From Streptomyces albicerus (GTDB lineage Bacteria; Actinomycetota; Actinomycetes; Streptomycetales; Streptomycetaceae): a DNA stretch of 64,000 bases. Under the pieces are notes generated by a model. That model searched no databases, was not told where the DNA came from, and worked only from the letters and a program-made list of their open reading frames with translations. The position numbers and the translations under genes are program-made. Shown one piece after another: positions 16,066-24,363 of the stretch. Each line of letters opens with the position of its first letter. The stretch's first letter is position 1. The stretch spans positions 88,332-152,331 of the forward strand of contig NZ_VWMY01000025.1 of NCBI RefSeq assembly GCF_008905045.1, in the 5' to 3' direction.

Positions 16066-16812
16066 ATGGATCCAGTTGCTGTCGTGTCGGGCTTTGCAGG
16101 TGTCGAAGCACTTGAGAGCGTTCCAGATGCCTGGCACTGGTCGCCCATACCGGGGCTGGATTTCGCTGCGGCGCTCAGCAGGGACCGCCGCCATCTCTTT
16201 CAGATTAACGCGCGTGACTCGTACGACGCCCCGCTGGTCCATGCGATCCTCGCCGCTGCTCGTGAGAGCGATGCGCAGATCCTCTCCAGTGATGCACTGC
16301 TCCGGGCAATTCCCGAGTTCAACCATCCGGGCCGTCGTTTCGAAGTGCTTGCGGCCGCCCGCCCCGGGGTGCACCGGTATCACGAAGTGCAGCACCCGGA
16401 GTTGCAGCAGGTAACCTGGGCGATTTTTCCCGGGTATGAATGCGAGTTCGCAAGCCCGGCCCGGTATTCGCCTGAGGATGCCCGGGAGAGTTTCATCAGG
16501 TTCCTCACCCCGGCCGATCTCGGCCGGGAGGCCGTTCCGTTCCTCAGGATCCGCTACGACAACACCGTGACCAAAGGTGGCACGGACGGTCCCGACGGGG
16601 TGCTTGCCAAGCCGGAAACACTGTTCCGTGAACTTAAGCTTCTCGACGGAGCTCCCGGAAGTTTTGTGGAGTTCGAGAATTTCCGCGGCCAGGTGTTCCG
16701 GGTGGAATGGAAAGGATTCTGGGAACTGTCCGAGGTCTCGGCAGGGAAGGGGCCGCGTCGGATTTCACTCGACGAGCTGCTCGGGTTTACGGAGAACTCG
16801 CTTCGTACCTGA
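16066..16812 (+). CDS. putative immunity protein 3 (divergent paralogue)
   Basis: 248 residues from ATG 16066 with GGGGG four bases before it. It keeps the family blocks (DAWHWSPIPG, FAAALSRD, ARDSYD, FPGYECEF, FRGQVFRVEWKG, SLDELLGF) but is more divergent than copies 1 and 2. It ends the tandem array, and a strong hairpin follows 99 bases later. The divergence suggests an older or separately acquired immunity specificity. Confidence 0.6.
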   Translation: MDPVAVVSGFAGVEALESVPDAWHWSPIPGLDFAAALSRDRRHLFQINARDSYDAPLVHAILAAARESDAQILSSDALLRAIPEFNHPGRRFEVLAAARPGVHRYHEVQHPELQQVTWAIFPGYECEFASPARYSPEDARESFIRFLTPADLGREAVPFLRIRYDNTVTKGGTDGPDGVLAKPETLFRELKLLDGAPGSFVEFENFRGQVFRVEWKGFWELSEVSAGKGPRRISLDELLGFTENSLRT

Positions 16813-16910
16813 GCTGCACAAGCCGCGACTGCGAGTTAGTGACGAGTCCGGGCGAACCTTGGAAGACCGGCCGAGTGGAAGATCAAGTGACTCCGCGAGA
16901 GAGTCCCTGT

Positions 16911-16942
16911 CCCTTGGCTCACTCGTAAGGGTGAGCCAAGGG
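16911..16942. terminator. 12-bp perfect hairpin, bidirectional
   Basis: CCCTTGGCTCAC (16911-16922), an eight-base loop and GTGAGCCAAGGG (16931-16942). It lies between the last immunity gene (plus strand) and the convergent lipoprotein gene (minus strand), where it can end both transcripts. Confidence 0.8.
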
Positions 16943-17001
16943 TGATCAGCGGCCCGCCTCCGACCCCGCGTACCGCAAAGCGCCCGGCGCCGGCGCACAC
17001 C

Positions 17002-17739
17002 TCAGCCGAGCTTCGCGTTCTGGGCGTCAATCACGATGGTCGGCACCCTGGTGTCGCTCGGCCGGGACTCGGCGATGGCCCTGCCGTTCACCGCGAAGTA
17101 GACGGCGATGACGTTGTCGCGGCGTACGGCTGCCGAGTGGACCGTGTGCGTGGTGCCCCTGAACGTCATCGTGGAGTTGAAGGCGAGGGATTCGTCGCCC
17201 GCCTTGGCGGTCTGCTCGGCGGTGACCGAGTCGTACGGGCTGGTGTTGCCGTTCGCCTTGGCGGTGAAGCCGTTGCCGCAGGAGTCCACCGCCTTGGAGA
17301 GGCCGGCCATCGCCGACTCGGCCTTGCCGTCCCCGTAAGCGGTGAGCGTGACGTACGTGAAGCCGTTGACGAGGCCGTTCTTCGAGGCGGTACGTGTGAG
17401 GTCGGCCTGCGAGTCGCCCAGGGGGAGTTGGTTCATCGCGTACGCCAGCGGGGCGCACACCTTCTTGTCCAGGGTGACCTCGTCCTGGGACTTGGCGAAG
17501 ATGAACTCCTCGTCGTCCGCGGGTTCCTCGACCTCATAGCCCTTGACGTCAGCCTTGCCGATCACGAGCTTCGCCAGGCGCTCCGCCGGGCTCACCTCCT
17601 TGGCTCGGGAGGCGGTGGCCTTGGCCCCAGGCTTGTCGGCCGCGTCCGTCTCCGAGTCGCCGTCGCCGCTTCCGCATGCGGTCAGTCCGGTGAGTACGGC
17701 GACGGAGAGCGCGGAGATGGCGAGGGCGGATCGCTTCAT
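17002..17739 (-). CDS. lipoprotein, PknH-like extracellular sensor-type fold suspected
   Basis: 245 residues from ATG 17739, with AAGGAG upstream. A signal peptide with lipobox (LTGLTAC, Cys at about 22) is followed by a Ser/Asp/Lys linker. The domain has Cys in KKVCAPL and DSCGNGF, then strands (TMTFRGTTHTVHSAAVRR, NVIAVYFAVNG). The two spaced Cys and ending strands recall the PknH-type extracellular domain of actinobacterial lipoproteins, which is inference. It stands alone, divergent from the Tad locus. Confidence 0.7.
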   Translation of the reverse strand: MKRSALAISALSVAVLTGLTACGSGDGDSETDAADKPGAKATASRAKEVSPAERLAKLVIGKADVKGYEVEEPADDEEFIFAKSQDEVTLDKKVCAPLAYAMNQLPLGDSQADLTRTASKNGLVNGFTYVTLTAYGDGKAESAMAGLSKAVDSCGNGFTAKANGNTSPYDSVTAEQTAKAGDESLAFNSTMTFRGTTHTVHSAAVRRDNVIAVYFAVNGRAIAESRPSDTRVPTIVIDAQNAKLG

Positions 17740-18166
17740 GTGGGGGCGGGCTCCTTGGTTTCGGGTGGTGAAGGATGCGGACCGTCATCCGCGCGGCTGA
17801 AGATCATCCCACGCCCCCACACCGACCCCGTGAGCAATTCGTGCAGGCCTGGTGGACGCAGCGTAACGAGCGCTTGTCGGCCGGGGGATGAATGATTCGC
17901 GGTCGCACAGCGGCAGCCTCGTACGCAGGCCCGTACTCAACAGGGAACCGAACGCCCCGCGTTGCGCGTGGATAACGTCGAGCCGTGTGAGGTTCGTGGC
18001 CATGGGCGCGCCTTGAGGGGCTTATGCGCTGCTGATACGGTGCGATGACTTGACACTCATTCCGGCCATGGCTATTTGACCAGGTCGGGCGGTACGCCCG
18101 GTGCGGGTGAAGTGTTCCAAGTGTCCTGAATGACGAGACCTTCTTGGGTGTACGGGGAGCGGTTGC
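17740..18166. other. intergenic region between lipoprotein and Tad operon
   Basis: 427 bases with no gene I can support. It contains the candidate Tad promoter described separately. Nothing else stands out apart from divergent leader sequences. Confidence 0.6.
18050..18078 (+). promoter_or_regulatory. candidate sigma-70 type promoter of the Tad operon
   Basis: A perfect -35 TTGACA (18050-18055), 17 bases, then TATTTG (18073-18078). It would leave a leader of about 80 bases before GTG 18167. The -10 is imperfect in its last base; CTATTT with a 16-base spacer is an alternative. Confidence 0.45.
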
Positions 18167-18895
18167 GTGAAGATCCAAGAGCGTACGGGGGCGGGCAACA
18201 ACCGTTCCGCTGCGCCGGCTCAGCCGACGATGGGGGAGCGCCTTCCCGCGCCGCCTCGCGAGCGCAAACCGGCGCTGGCCGCGCTCGCGGTGCTGCTGAT
18301 CCTCGTGGGTGCGCTCGGGGCGACCATGCTGGTGCTGCGCGCGGGCGACCGTATTGAGGTCGTGAAGGTGACGGGCGACATCCAGGCCGGTCAGTCCGTC
18401 GGCAACAACGTGGACTCGGTGCTGGTCGCGGAGGACTCCGGGATCAACTACGTCAAGTGGTCCCAGGTCGACGCCCTGAAGAAGCTCAAGGCCAAGTCCA
18501 CGATCTATGGCGGCACCCTCGTCATCGGCGAGATGTTCGCCGCCAAGAGCAGCCTCCCGGCCGGCAAGGCCATCGTCGGTCTCTCCCTCAAGGAGGGCCA
18601 GTACCCGCAGAACATCCAGTCGGGCGACATCGTGGCCGCGTACCAGGTCGGCAACTCCAGCTCCTCGTCCTCGGACGACGAGACGGGCACCGGTTCCTCA
18701 GGCTCCGCGGGCACCGGCAGTACGCCGATCGTCTCCGACGCGCGCGTCACCTTCGTGCCGAAGGACAACGGCGACTCCACCATCAGCAGCACCAACAAGC
18801 GCATCACCGTGACCGTCGACGAGAGCGAAGCCGCCGCGCTGGCCCGTGCCGCCGCCGCGAACCAGGTCGCCCTCGTCCAGGTCCCCGGCAACTAG
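18167..18895 (+). CDS. SAF-domain protein, CpaB/RcpC-like Flp pilus assembly protein
   Basis: 242 residues from GTG 18167 with GGGGAG seven bases upstream. A cytoplasmic Arg/Pro-rich head precedes one membrane helix (LAALAVLLILVGALGATMLV, about 37-57). Then comes a SAF-type region with VTGDIQAGQSV, INYVKWSQVDAL, YGGTLVIGEMF and LPAGKAIVGLSLKEGQYP. A Ser-rich insert (about 165-185) and a C-terminal strand region follow. CpaB-like proteins sit in the envelope and help assemble Flp pili. First gene of the Tad operon. Confidence 0.75.
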   Translation: MKIQERTGAGNNRSAAPAQPTMGERLPAPPRERKPALAALAVLLILVGALGATMLVLRAGDRIEVVKVTGDIQAGQSVGNNVDSVLVAEDSGINYVKWSQVDALKKLKAKSTIYGGTLVIGEMFAAKSSLPAGKAIVGLSLKEGQYPQNIQSGDIVAAYQVGNSSSSSSDDETGTGSSGSAGTGSTPIVSDARVTFVPKDNGDSTISSTNKRITVTVDESEAAALARAAAANQVALVQVPGN

Positions 18896-18916
18896 CGGCA
18901 AGAGAGTCACAAAAAC

Positions 18917-19771
18917 ATGGCCCTCATCGCCCTCGCCGCCGACAAAGGTTCCCCCGGCGTCACCACGGCGGCCGTCGCTCTCGCCGCCGTCTGGCCCCGG
19001 CGGGTCCTGCTCGCCGAGACGGATCCGGCCGGCGGTGACCTCGTCTACCGCAGTGCCGCCGCGCACGGCGGGCCGTTGAACCCGAACACCGGCATGCTCT
19101 CCATCGCGGCCACGGCCCGCCGTGGACTCGTACCGGATCAACTCTGGGACCACGTACAGCCGTTGAGCGGTGGGCTCGAAGTGCTCGTCGGGCTCGGCAA
19201 CGCCGAGCAGGCCGCCGGGCTCGCCGGCCTGTGGCCGACCCTCGGCCGGGCCTTCGCGCAGCTCGCGGACTCCCCGCACGCGCCCGCCGACGTCATCGCG
19301 GACTGCGGACGGATCAGCGGGGACACCCCGGCCGTCGAGATGTTCTCGCAGGCCGCCCTCGTGCTGCTCGTCTCCCGCACCGAGCCGGAGGCCATCGCGC
19401 GCGTACGCGACCGGGCCGCCGCGCTCACCGCCAAGCTGCACGGCGGGCCGCGCGGCGCGTCCGCGCTCAGCACACCTCTCATCGGCGTCATCCTGCTCAC
19501 CGACCCGAGCGACTCCGCCAAGCTCGTCCACCAGGTCAACGACATGCTCGTGGCCGCACAGACCGGCGCCCGCGTCGTCGGCACGCTCGCCGACGACCCC
19601 TCCGGCGCCGATCAGTTGGCCGGCCGCAAGCGCGGACGGCTCGACAAGTCACTGCTCATCCGCTCGGCGCGCAAGGTGACCGTGGACCTCTACCAGCAGT
19701 TCGGCGCGGCCTGGGCCGTACCGGCGGCCGGCGGTCCCAATGGCCAGCCAACCGCCGGAGCCGGCCGATGA
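18917..19771 (+). CDS. TadZ/CpaE-like MinD/ParA-type ATPase
   Basis: 284 residues from ATG 18917. A deviant Walker A (DKGSPGVTTAAVAL, K10) and LLAETDPAGGDLV (Walker A' region) place it in the MinD/ParA family. ADCGRISGD is the Walker B region and LVLLVSRTEPEAI follows. In Tad systems TadZ/CpaE places the pilus machine at its site in the cell. The usual N-terminal receiver domain is absent here. It overlaps a 26-codon ORF that bridges to tadA. Confidence 0.8.
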   Translation: MALIALAADKGSPGVTTAAVALAAVWPRRVLLAETDPAGGDLVYRSAAAHGGPLNPNTGMLSIAATARRGLVPDQLWDHVQPLSGGLEVLVGLGNAEQAAGLAGLWPTLGRAFAQLADSPHAPADVIADCGRISGDTPAVEMFSQAALVLLVSRTEPEAIARVRDRAAALTAKLHGGPRGASALSTPLIGVILLTDPSDSAKLVHQVNDMLVAAQTGARVVGTLADDPSGADQLAGRKRGRLDKSLLIRSARKVTVDLYQQFGAAWAVPAAGGPNGQPTAGAGR

Positions 19772-19848
19772 CCCAGAGGAACAGCAACAGGAACAGCAAC
19801 AGGAACAGGAACAGGCGTAGGCGTAGGATCGCGGGGGGCCGGCGATGA
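19768..19848 (+). CDS. 26-codon Asn/Arg-repeat ORF bridging tadZ and tadA
   Basis: ATG 19768 overlaps the tadZ stop (ATGA) and the ORF's own stop overlaps the tadA start (ATGA at 19845-19848). It encodes MTQRNSNRNSNRNRNRRRRR followed by IAGGRR. The DNA is a repeat of AGGAACAGCAAC units. It may act only to hand ribosomes from tadZ to tadA, but the double overlap argues that it is translated. Confidence 0.4.
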   Translation: MTQRNSNRNSNRNRNRRRRRIAGGRR

Positions 19849-21155
19849 CCGCCGTCGACCATCAGCTGGTCAAGCGGTTCCGGCAGGACGCCGGTGACCG
19901 TATCGCCGAGCAGCGCCGCCTCGACCAGGTCTCCGGCGTCACGCCGATGTCCAACGAGGACGAACGGCAGTACGCCCGGGCGGTCATAGCCCAGATACTG
20001 GAGGACTACGCCCGTACGGAGATCAACTCCGGGCGTACGCCGCTGGACGCCGAGACCGAGGAGCAGTACGCGGCCGCCGTGCACGCCGCCCTCTTCGGCG
20101 TCGGCCGGCTGCAGCCGCTGCTCGACAACGCCGAGGTCGAGAACATCGACATCAACGGGTACGACCAGGTCTTCGTCGGATACGCGAACGGGGAGGAGGT
20201 CAAGGGTGATCCCGTCGCCGAGAACGACGAGGAGCTCATCGAGCTGATCCAGGTGCTCGGTGCCTACTCGGGTCTGTCGTCCCGGCCCTTCGACTCCGCG
20301 AACCCGCAGCTCGACCTGCGGCTGCCGGACGGTTCGCGACTGTCCGCCGTCATGGACGTCACCCGCAGGCCCGCCCTGTCCATCCGTCGCGCGCGCATGG
20401 GCAAGGTCTTCATGTCCGACCTGGTGGGGAACGGGACGCTGACCCCCGAGATCGGGCACTTCCTCGCCTGCGCCGTCCGCGCCCGTAAGAACGTCATGAT
20501 CGCGGGCGCGACCAACGCCGGTAAGACGACGCTCCTTCGGGCGCTCGCCAACGAGATCCCGCCGCACGAGCGCCTCATCACCGTGGAGCGCGCTCTGGAG
20601 CTCGGGCTCGACCAGTTCGCCGATCTGCACCCCAACGTGGTCGCCTTCGAGGAGCGGTTGCCCAACTCCGAGGGCCAAGGCGCCATCACCATGGCCGAGT
20701 TGGTCCGGCGGTCGCTCCGTATGAACCCCTCCCGCGTCATCGTCGGTGAGGTCCTCGGCGACGAGATCGTGACCATGCTGAACGCGATGTCGCAGGGCAA
20801 CGACGGTTCGCTGTCCACGATCCACGCCAACAGCTCCAGCGAGGTCTTCAACCGTATTTCCACGTACGCGCTCCAGGCGAACGAGCGGTTGCCCATCGAG
20901 GCCAGCCAGATGCTCGTCGCGGGCGCGGTGAACTTCGTCGTCTTCATCCAGCGGCGCAACAACTACCAGACGGGCGGCCGGCTTCAGCGCATGGTCACCT
21001 CGATCCGCGAGGTCAACGGCGTCGACGGGCGGGTCCTGTCCAGCGAGGTGTTCGCCGAGGCGCCGGACGGCCAGGTCGTGCCGCACGCGCCCCTCGCCTG
21101 CCTCGAAGACCTGATCCAGCACGGCTATCGCCTGCCCGGCGGGAACTGGGGGTGA
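19845..21155 (+). CDS. tadA: TadA/CpaF-type secretion ATPase for Flp pili
   Basis: 436 residues from ATG 19845. N-terminal helical domain, then the motor: GATNAGKTTLLRAL (Walker A, K227), a glutamate/His region VERALELGLDQFADLHPNVV, NPSRVIVGEVLGDEIVTML (Walker B region), and SQGNDGSLSTIHANSSSEV (His box). This is the type IVb pilus/type II-like GspE-family ATPase that powers pilin assembly from the cytoplasm. It uses no ribosome site other than overlap with the small upstream ORF. It is followed seven bases later by tadB. Confidence 0.93.
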   Translation: MTAVDHQLVKRFRQDAGDRIAEQRRLDQVSGVTPMSNEDERQYARAVIAQILEDYARTEINSGRTPLDAETEEQYAAAVHAALFGVGRLQPLLDNAEVENIDINGYDQVFVGYANGEEVKGDPVAENDEELIELIQVLGAYSGLSSRPFDSANPQLDLRLPDGSRLSAVMDVTRRPALSIRRARMGKVFMSDLVGNGTLTPEIGHFLACAVRARKNVMIAGATNAGKTTLLRALANEIPPHERLITVERALELGLDQFADLHPNVVAFEERLPNSEGQGAITMAELVRRSLRMNPSRVIVGEVLGDEIVTMLNAMSQGNDGSLSTIHANSSSEVFNRISTYALQANERLPIEASQMLVAGAVNFVVFIQRRNNYQTGGRLQRMVTSIREVNGVDGRVLSSEVFAEAPDGQVVPHAPLACLEDLIQHGYRLPGGNWG

Positions 21156-21162
21156 GCTGACC

Positions 21163-22134
21163 ATGTCTCTCGACGGACTCGGCTCCATGGGCGGGCTGTT
21201 CTCCACGACGGTCCTGTACGCGCTCGCGTGCGGCATCGCCGTCGGCGGCGGCCTCGCCCTGTTCGCCGTCGCGGTCCGGGGACTGCCCGCCAAGCCCGAG
21301 CACGAGAAGCAGAAGGCGAGCGAACGGGCCGGTGAGCTCGTACGGTTCGCCGGTCAGCGCGGCTCGATCGCCGCCGGCGCCGGCATCGTCGTCCTGCTGC
21401 TCACCCGGTGGGCCGTCGCCGGTATCGCGACCGCCGTACTCGTCTTCTTCTGGGACAAGCTCTTCGGCGGCGCCTCCGAGGAGAAGGCCGCCATGCGACG
21501 CGTCGAAGCCCTCGCGTCCTGGACCGAGTCGCTGCGCGACACCATCGCGGGCGCGGTCGGCCTCGAGCAGGCCATCCCCGCCTCCGCGCGCGCCGCGGCA
21601 CCCGTGCTGCGGCCGCACCTCGACGCCCTCGTCGACCGGCTCCGCTCCCGTACGCCGCTGCCCGAAGCGCTGCAGCAGCTCGCCGACGAGATCGACGACG
21701 CGTCCGCCGACATCATCGTGGCCGCGCTGATCCTCAACGCGCGCCTCCGCGGCCCCGGTCTGCGCCAAGTCCTGGGCGCGCTGGCCAAGTCGGCGCGTGA
21801 AGAGGTCGACATGCGGCAGCGCGTCATGGCGCAGCGGGCCTCGACCCGCCGGTCCGTGCAGATCGTCGTCGCCGTTTCGATCGCCTTCGTCCTCGGCCTG
21901 TCCATCTTCAACCGCGACTTCGTCGAGCCGTACGGCACGGCGGTCGGACAGCTCGTACTCGCCTGTGTCTGCGGGCTGTTCGCGCTCGGCTTCTGGTGGC
22001 TGCGCAAGCTGTCGACCATCGAGACGCCCGAGCGGTTCCTGGTACGGGACGAGTCGTCGGTCCAGTTCGTACGTCCCCGCATGCCGTCGCCGTCCCAGTC
22101 CCAGTCGCTGCCGGAAGAGGGGGTACGCCGATGA
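21163..22134 (+). CDS. tadB: TadB-like pilus platform membrane protein
   Basis: 323 residues from ATG 21163. Hydrophobic helices lie near 14-38, 63-82, 239-260 and 272-288, with a GspF-type cytoplasmic helical domain between (ALASWTESLRDTIAGAVGLE, PLPEALQQLADEIDD). TadB and TadC form the inner-membrane platform turned by TadA. The C-terminus holds a small Ser/Gln repeat (SPSQSQSLPEE). It ends in an ATGA overlap with tadC. Confidence 0.88.
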   Translation: MSLDGLGSMGGLFSTTVLYALACGIAVGGGLALFAVAVRGLPAKPEHEKQKASERAGELVRFAGQRGSIAAGAGIVVLLLTRWAVAGIATAVLVFFWDKLFGGASEEKAAMRRVEALASWTESLRDTIAGAVGLEQAIPASARAAAPVLRPHLDALVDRLRSRTPLPEALQQLADEIDDASADIIVAALILNARLRGPGLRQVLGALAKSAREEVDMRQRVMAQRASTRRSVQIVVAVSIAFVLGLSIFNRDFVEPYGTAVGQLVLACVCGLFALGFWWLRKLSTIETPERFLVRDESSVQFVRPRMPSPSQSQSLPEEGVRR

Positions 22135-23057
22135 ACTCGACCCTGACCATGCCCGTCGTGGTCGGCGCCGTCCTGGGCCTGGGCATCTACGCCCTCGTAC
22201 GCGCTCTGATGCCGTCCAAGCGCAGCGCGGTCGCGCAGGTCGCGCGCATCGACGCGATGCGGGCGCGGGGTGCGGCGTACGAGTCCGCGCACCGCACCAC
22301 GGACGCCGGGCGGCTCGGCAGCGTACGGGCCCAAGTGGGCCAGCGGGTCGCCGAGTTCTATATGCAGCAGGGCTGGGAGCAGCGGTCGCTGCGGGCCGAT
22401 CTGTCGGTCCTGGACCGGAGTTGGGAGAACTTCCTCGCGACGAAGGTGCTGCTGGCGGCGGCGGGGCTGTTCTTCGGCCCGTTCATGTTCGCGGTCGTGT
22501 GGACGCTCGGCTTCGGCAGCAGTCCGGTCATCCCGGTCTGGCTGGCGCTGCTGTTCGCGACCATCTTCTTCTTCCTGCCGGATCTGGAAGTACGCCGTGA
22601 CGCGGCCGAGAAGCGGCGCGACCTGCGACGTGTGATCGGCGCGTACCTCGACCTGGTGTCGATGAGCCTGGCCGGCGGGCGTGGTCTGCCGGAGGCGCTG
22701 ATGGCCGCCGCCGAGGTCTCCGACGGCTGGGCGACGCAGCGCATCCGCAACGCTCTCGCGGACGCCCGCATCACCGGCATCAGCCAGTGGCAGGCCCTCG
22801 GATCGCTCGGCGAGGAGATCGGAGTCGAGGAACTCAAGGACCTGTCGGCCTCGTTGGCGCTCGTCGCGGACGACGGCGCGAAGGTGCGCGAGTCGCTCGC
22901 CTCGCGCGCCGAGACGATGCGGCACCGCGAACTCGCCGAGATCGAGGGCAGCGCGGGCGAGAAGTCCCAGTCGATGCTCGTGGCCCAGCTGCTGCTGTGC
23001 GCGGGCTTCCTGGTCTTCCTGATCTTCCCGGCGGCGATGCGCGTGTTCCAGGTCTGA
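22131..23057 (+). CDS. tadC: TadC-like pilus platform membrane protein
   Basis: 308 residues from ATG 22131, overlapping the tadB stop. One N-terminal helix, two central helices (LLAAAGLFFGPFMFAVVWTL; IPVWLALLFATIFFFLPDL) and one C-terminal helix (LLLCAGFLVFLIFPAAMRVF). The GspF-type middle has YLDLVSMSLAGGRGLPEALM. It partners TadB in the pilus base. A GACAGCGACAAC repeat lies directly behind its stop. Confidence 0.88.
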   Translation: MNSTLTMPVVVGAVLGLGIYALVRALMPSKRSAVAQVARIDAMRARGAAYESAHRTTDAGRLGSVRAQVGQRVAEFYMQQGWEQRSLRADLSVLDRSWENFLATKVLLAAAGLFFGPFMFAVVWTLGFGSSPVIPVWLALLFATIFFFLPDLEVRRDAAEKRRDLRRVIGAYLDLVSMSLAGGRGLPEALMAAAEVSDGWATQRIRNALADARITGISQWQALGSLGEEIGVEELKDLSASLALVADDGAKVRESLASRAETMRHRELAEIEGSAGEKSQSMLVAQLLLCAGFLVFLIFPAAMRVFQV

Positions 23058-23148
23058 GTCCGAGCCCGAGTCCGACAGCGACAACGACAGCGACAACGAC
23101 AACTGCATCTTCGAACTGCTCTGAACTGTCTCGAGAGGACAACTCACC

Positions 23149-23400
23149 ATGAACGGACGGAACTTCAGCACCGGGATCCCGGGGGTGGACTTCCTGATCA
23201 CCTTCCTCCAGGGCCGGGTGCAGCGCGCCCGCTCCGGCGAACTCGACCGCGGTGCGTCCGCGGTGGAGTGGGTGATCATCTCGGCGGTCGTCGTGGCGAT
23301 CGTCGGCGTGGTCGCCGCGATCATCAACGCCGCGCTGAGCGACGGTGCCAACAAGGTCGGCGACTGCATCAAGGGAGCGGACGCGGGCAGCACCTGCTGA
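23149..23400 (+). CDS. flp: Flp-type pilin
   Basis: 83 residues from ATG 23149, GAGAGGA nine bases upstream. A basic leader ends DRG, followed by ASAVEWVIISAVVVAIVGVV. Cleavage after that Gly puts Glu at position 5 of the mature pilin, the type IV pilin hallmark. Two Cys residues in the short C-terminus (GDCIKGADAGSTC) could form a disulfide. This is probably the major pilus subunit, processed by the peptidase at 30440. Confidence 0.88.
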   Translation: MNGRNFSTGIPGVDFLITFLQGRVQRARSGELDRGASAVEWVIISAVVVAIVGVVAAIINAALSDGANKVGDCIKGADAGSTC

Positions 23401-23446
23401 TTCCGCTCCTGTTCTCTTCTTCTCTTTCTCGCATACGGGGTTGCTG

Positions 23447-23890
23447 GTGAGCGTACGACGCTGGGTACGCCGCCGGGTGGAGGCCGCCTCCACCCGCGGC
23501 GACTCCGGCATGACCGCGATCGAGTTCGTGCTGCTCACGCCCGTGCTCTTCTTCATGATCTTCGCGACGGTGCAGTTCGCCCTGTACTTCTTCGCCGACC
23601 ATGTGGCACAGGCGGCGGCCCAGGCCGGCGCCCGCAAGGCCCGCGCCACGGCCGACGAGTCGCCCGGCGCGTGGCGGGGCGAGGCACGGGACGTCGTCGA
23701 CAGCTACATCTCCCAGCTGGGGCCGCAGTTGGTGCTGTCCCCGGACGTGGAGATGCTGCAGCCGGAGCAGAACACGGTCGGCGTGGAGATCACGGCGAAG
23801 GTGCCGTCGGTGTTTCCCGGTCTTGATCTGACGGTGCATGCGCAGTCGGTGGGGCCGGTGGAGCGGTTCGTCGCGGAGGAGGGCAACTGA
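23447..23890 (+). CDS. TadE-like pseudopilin
   Basis: 147 residues from GTG 23447 (VSVRRWVRRR), GGGG six bases upstream. The N-terminus TRGDSG is followed by MTAIEFVLLTPVLFFMIFA, so cleavage after Gly leaves Glu at position 5 as in pilins. The remainder is a periplasmic-type domain (ADHVAQAAAQAGARKARA, VGVEITAKVPSVFPG). TadE-family pseudopilins prime or tip the pilus. The gene overlaps the next one (TGATG). Confidence 0.82.
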   Translation: MSVRRWVRRRVEAASTRGDSGMTAIEFVLLTPVLFFMIFATVQFALYFFADHVAQAAAQAGARKARATADESPGAWRGEARDVVDSYISQLGPQLVLSPDVEMLQPEQNTVGVEITAKVPSVFPGLDLTVHAQSVGPVERFVAEEGN

Positions 23891-24363
23891 TGAGTCTGCT
23901 GCTCCGTGATGTGCGTTCGGTCGTACGGGACTTCGTACGGGACTTCGTACGGCAACGGGTCCGTGCCGCCGCCCGCGACCGGGGCCTGTCCACCGTCGAG
24001 GTGGTCATCCTGGCTCCCGTGATGATCCTTTTCATCCTGGTCCTCGTGGCCTTCGGGCAGCTCGTGGACGGACGCGGTGCGATCGACGGCGCCGCCCGGG
24101 ATGCGGCGCGTGCCGGCTCGATCCAGAAGAACCATGCCATCGCCATGTCCGAGGCCCGCAAGGCGGCCACCGCGGATCTCGAGGACGTCTGCTCGGGCCC
24201 CGTGACCGTCAACCAGACCAGCCAGGGGTTCGAGCCCGACACCATCTTCACGGTCGAAGTGAGCTGTGAGGTGCGGGGCCTGGCGATGCTCGGCCTCGAC
24301 GTCCCCACGACGCTGACCGCCAGCTTCAGTTCGCCGATCGATCCCCTGCGGAGGGCAGCGTGA
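23890..24363 (+). CDS. second TadE/TadF-like pseudopilin
   Basis: 157 residues from ATG 23890, overlapping the previous stop. It starts with a basic segment made by a 12-base repeat (VVRDFVRDFVRQRV). ARDRG is then followed by LSTVEVVILAPVMILFILVL, with Glu at mature position 5. The mature domain has two Cys (LEDVCSGPV, VSCEVRG). Probable minor pseudopilin working with the preceding TadE-like protein. Confidence 0.8.
   Translation: MSLLLRDVRSVVRDFVRDFVRQRVRAAARDRGLSTVEVVILAPVMILFILVLVAFGQLVDGRGAIDGAARDAARAGSIQKNHAIAMSEARKAATADLEDVCSGPVTVNQTSQGFEPDTIFTVEVSCEVRGLAMLGLDVPTTLTASFSSPIDPLRRAA

Noticed and set aside
1..16900. Accessory region as an integrated mobile element
   Set aside because: I found no integrase, transposase, terminal repeats or tRNA attachment site in the window, so transfer cannot be supported.
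18917..19771. Chromosome-partition ParA
   Set aside because: Position inside the Tad operon and absence of a ParB gene favour TadZ/CpaE.
23058..23148. Possible CRISPR-like repeats behind tadC
   Set aside because: Units are 12 bases, directly joined without spacers, and no cas genes are near.
21354..23393. 679-codon open frame antisense to tadB, tadC and flp
   Set aside because: Spans several real genes and has low-complexity Ser/Arg-rich sequence.
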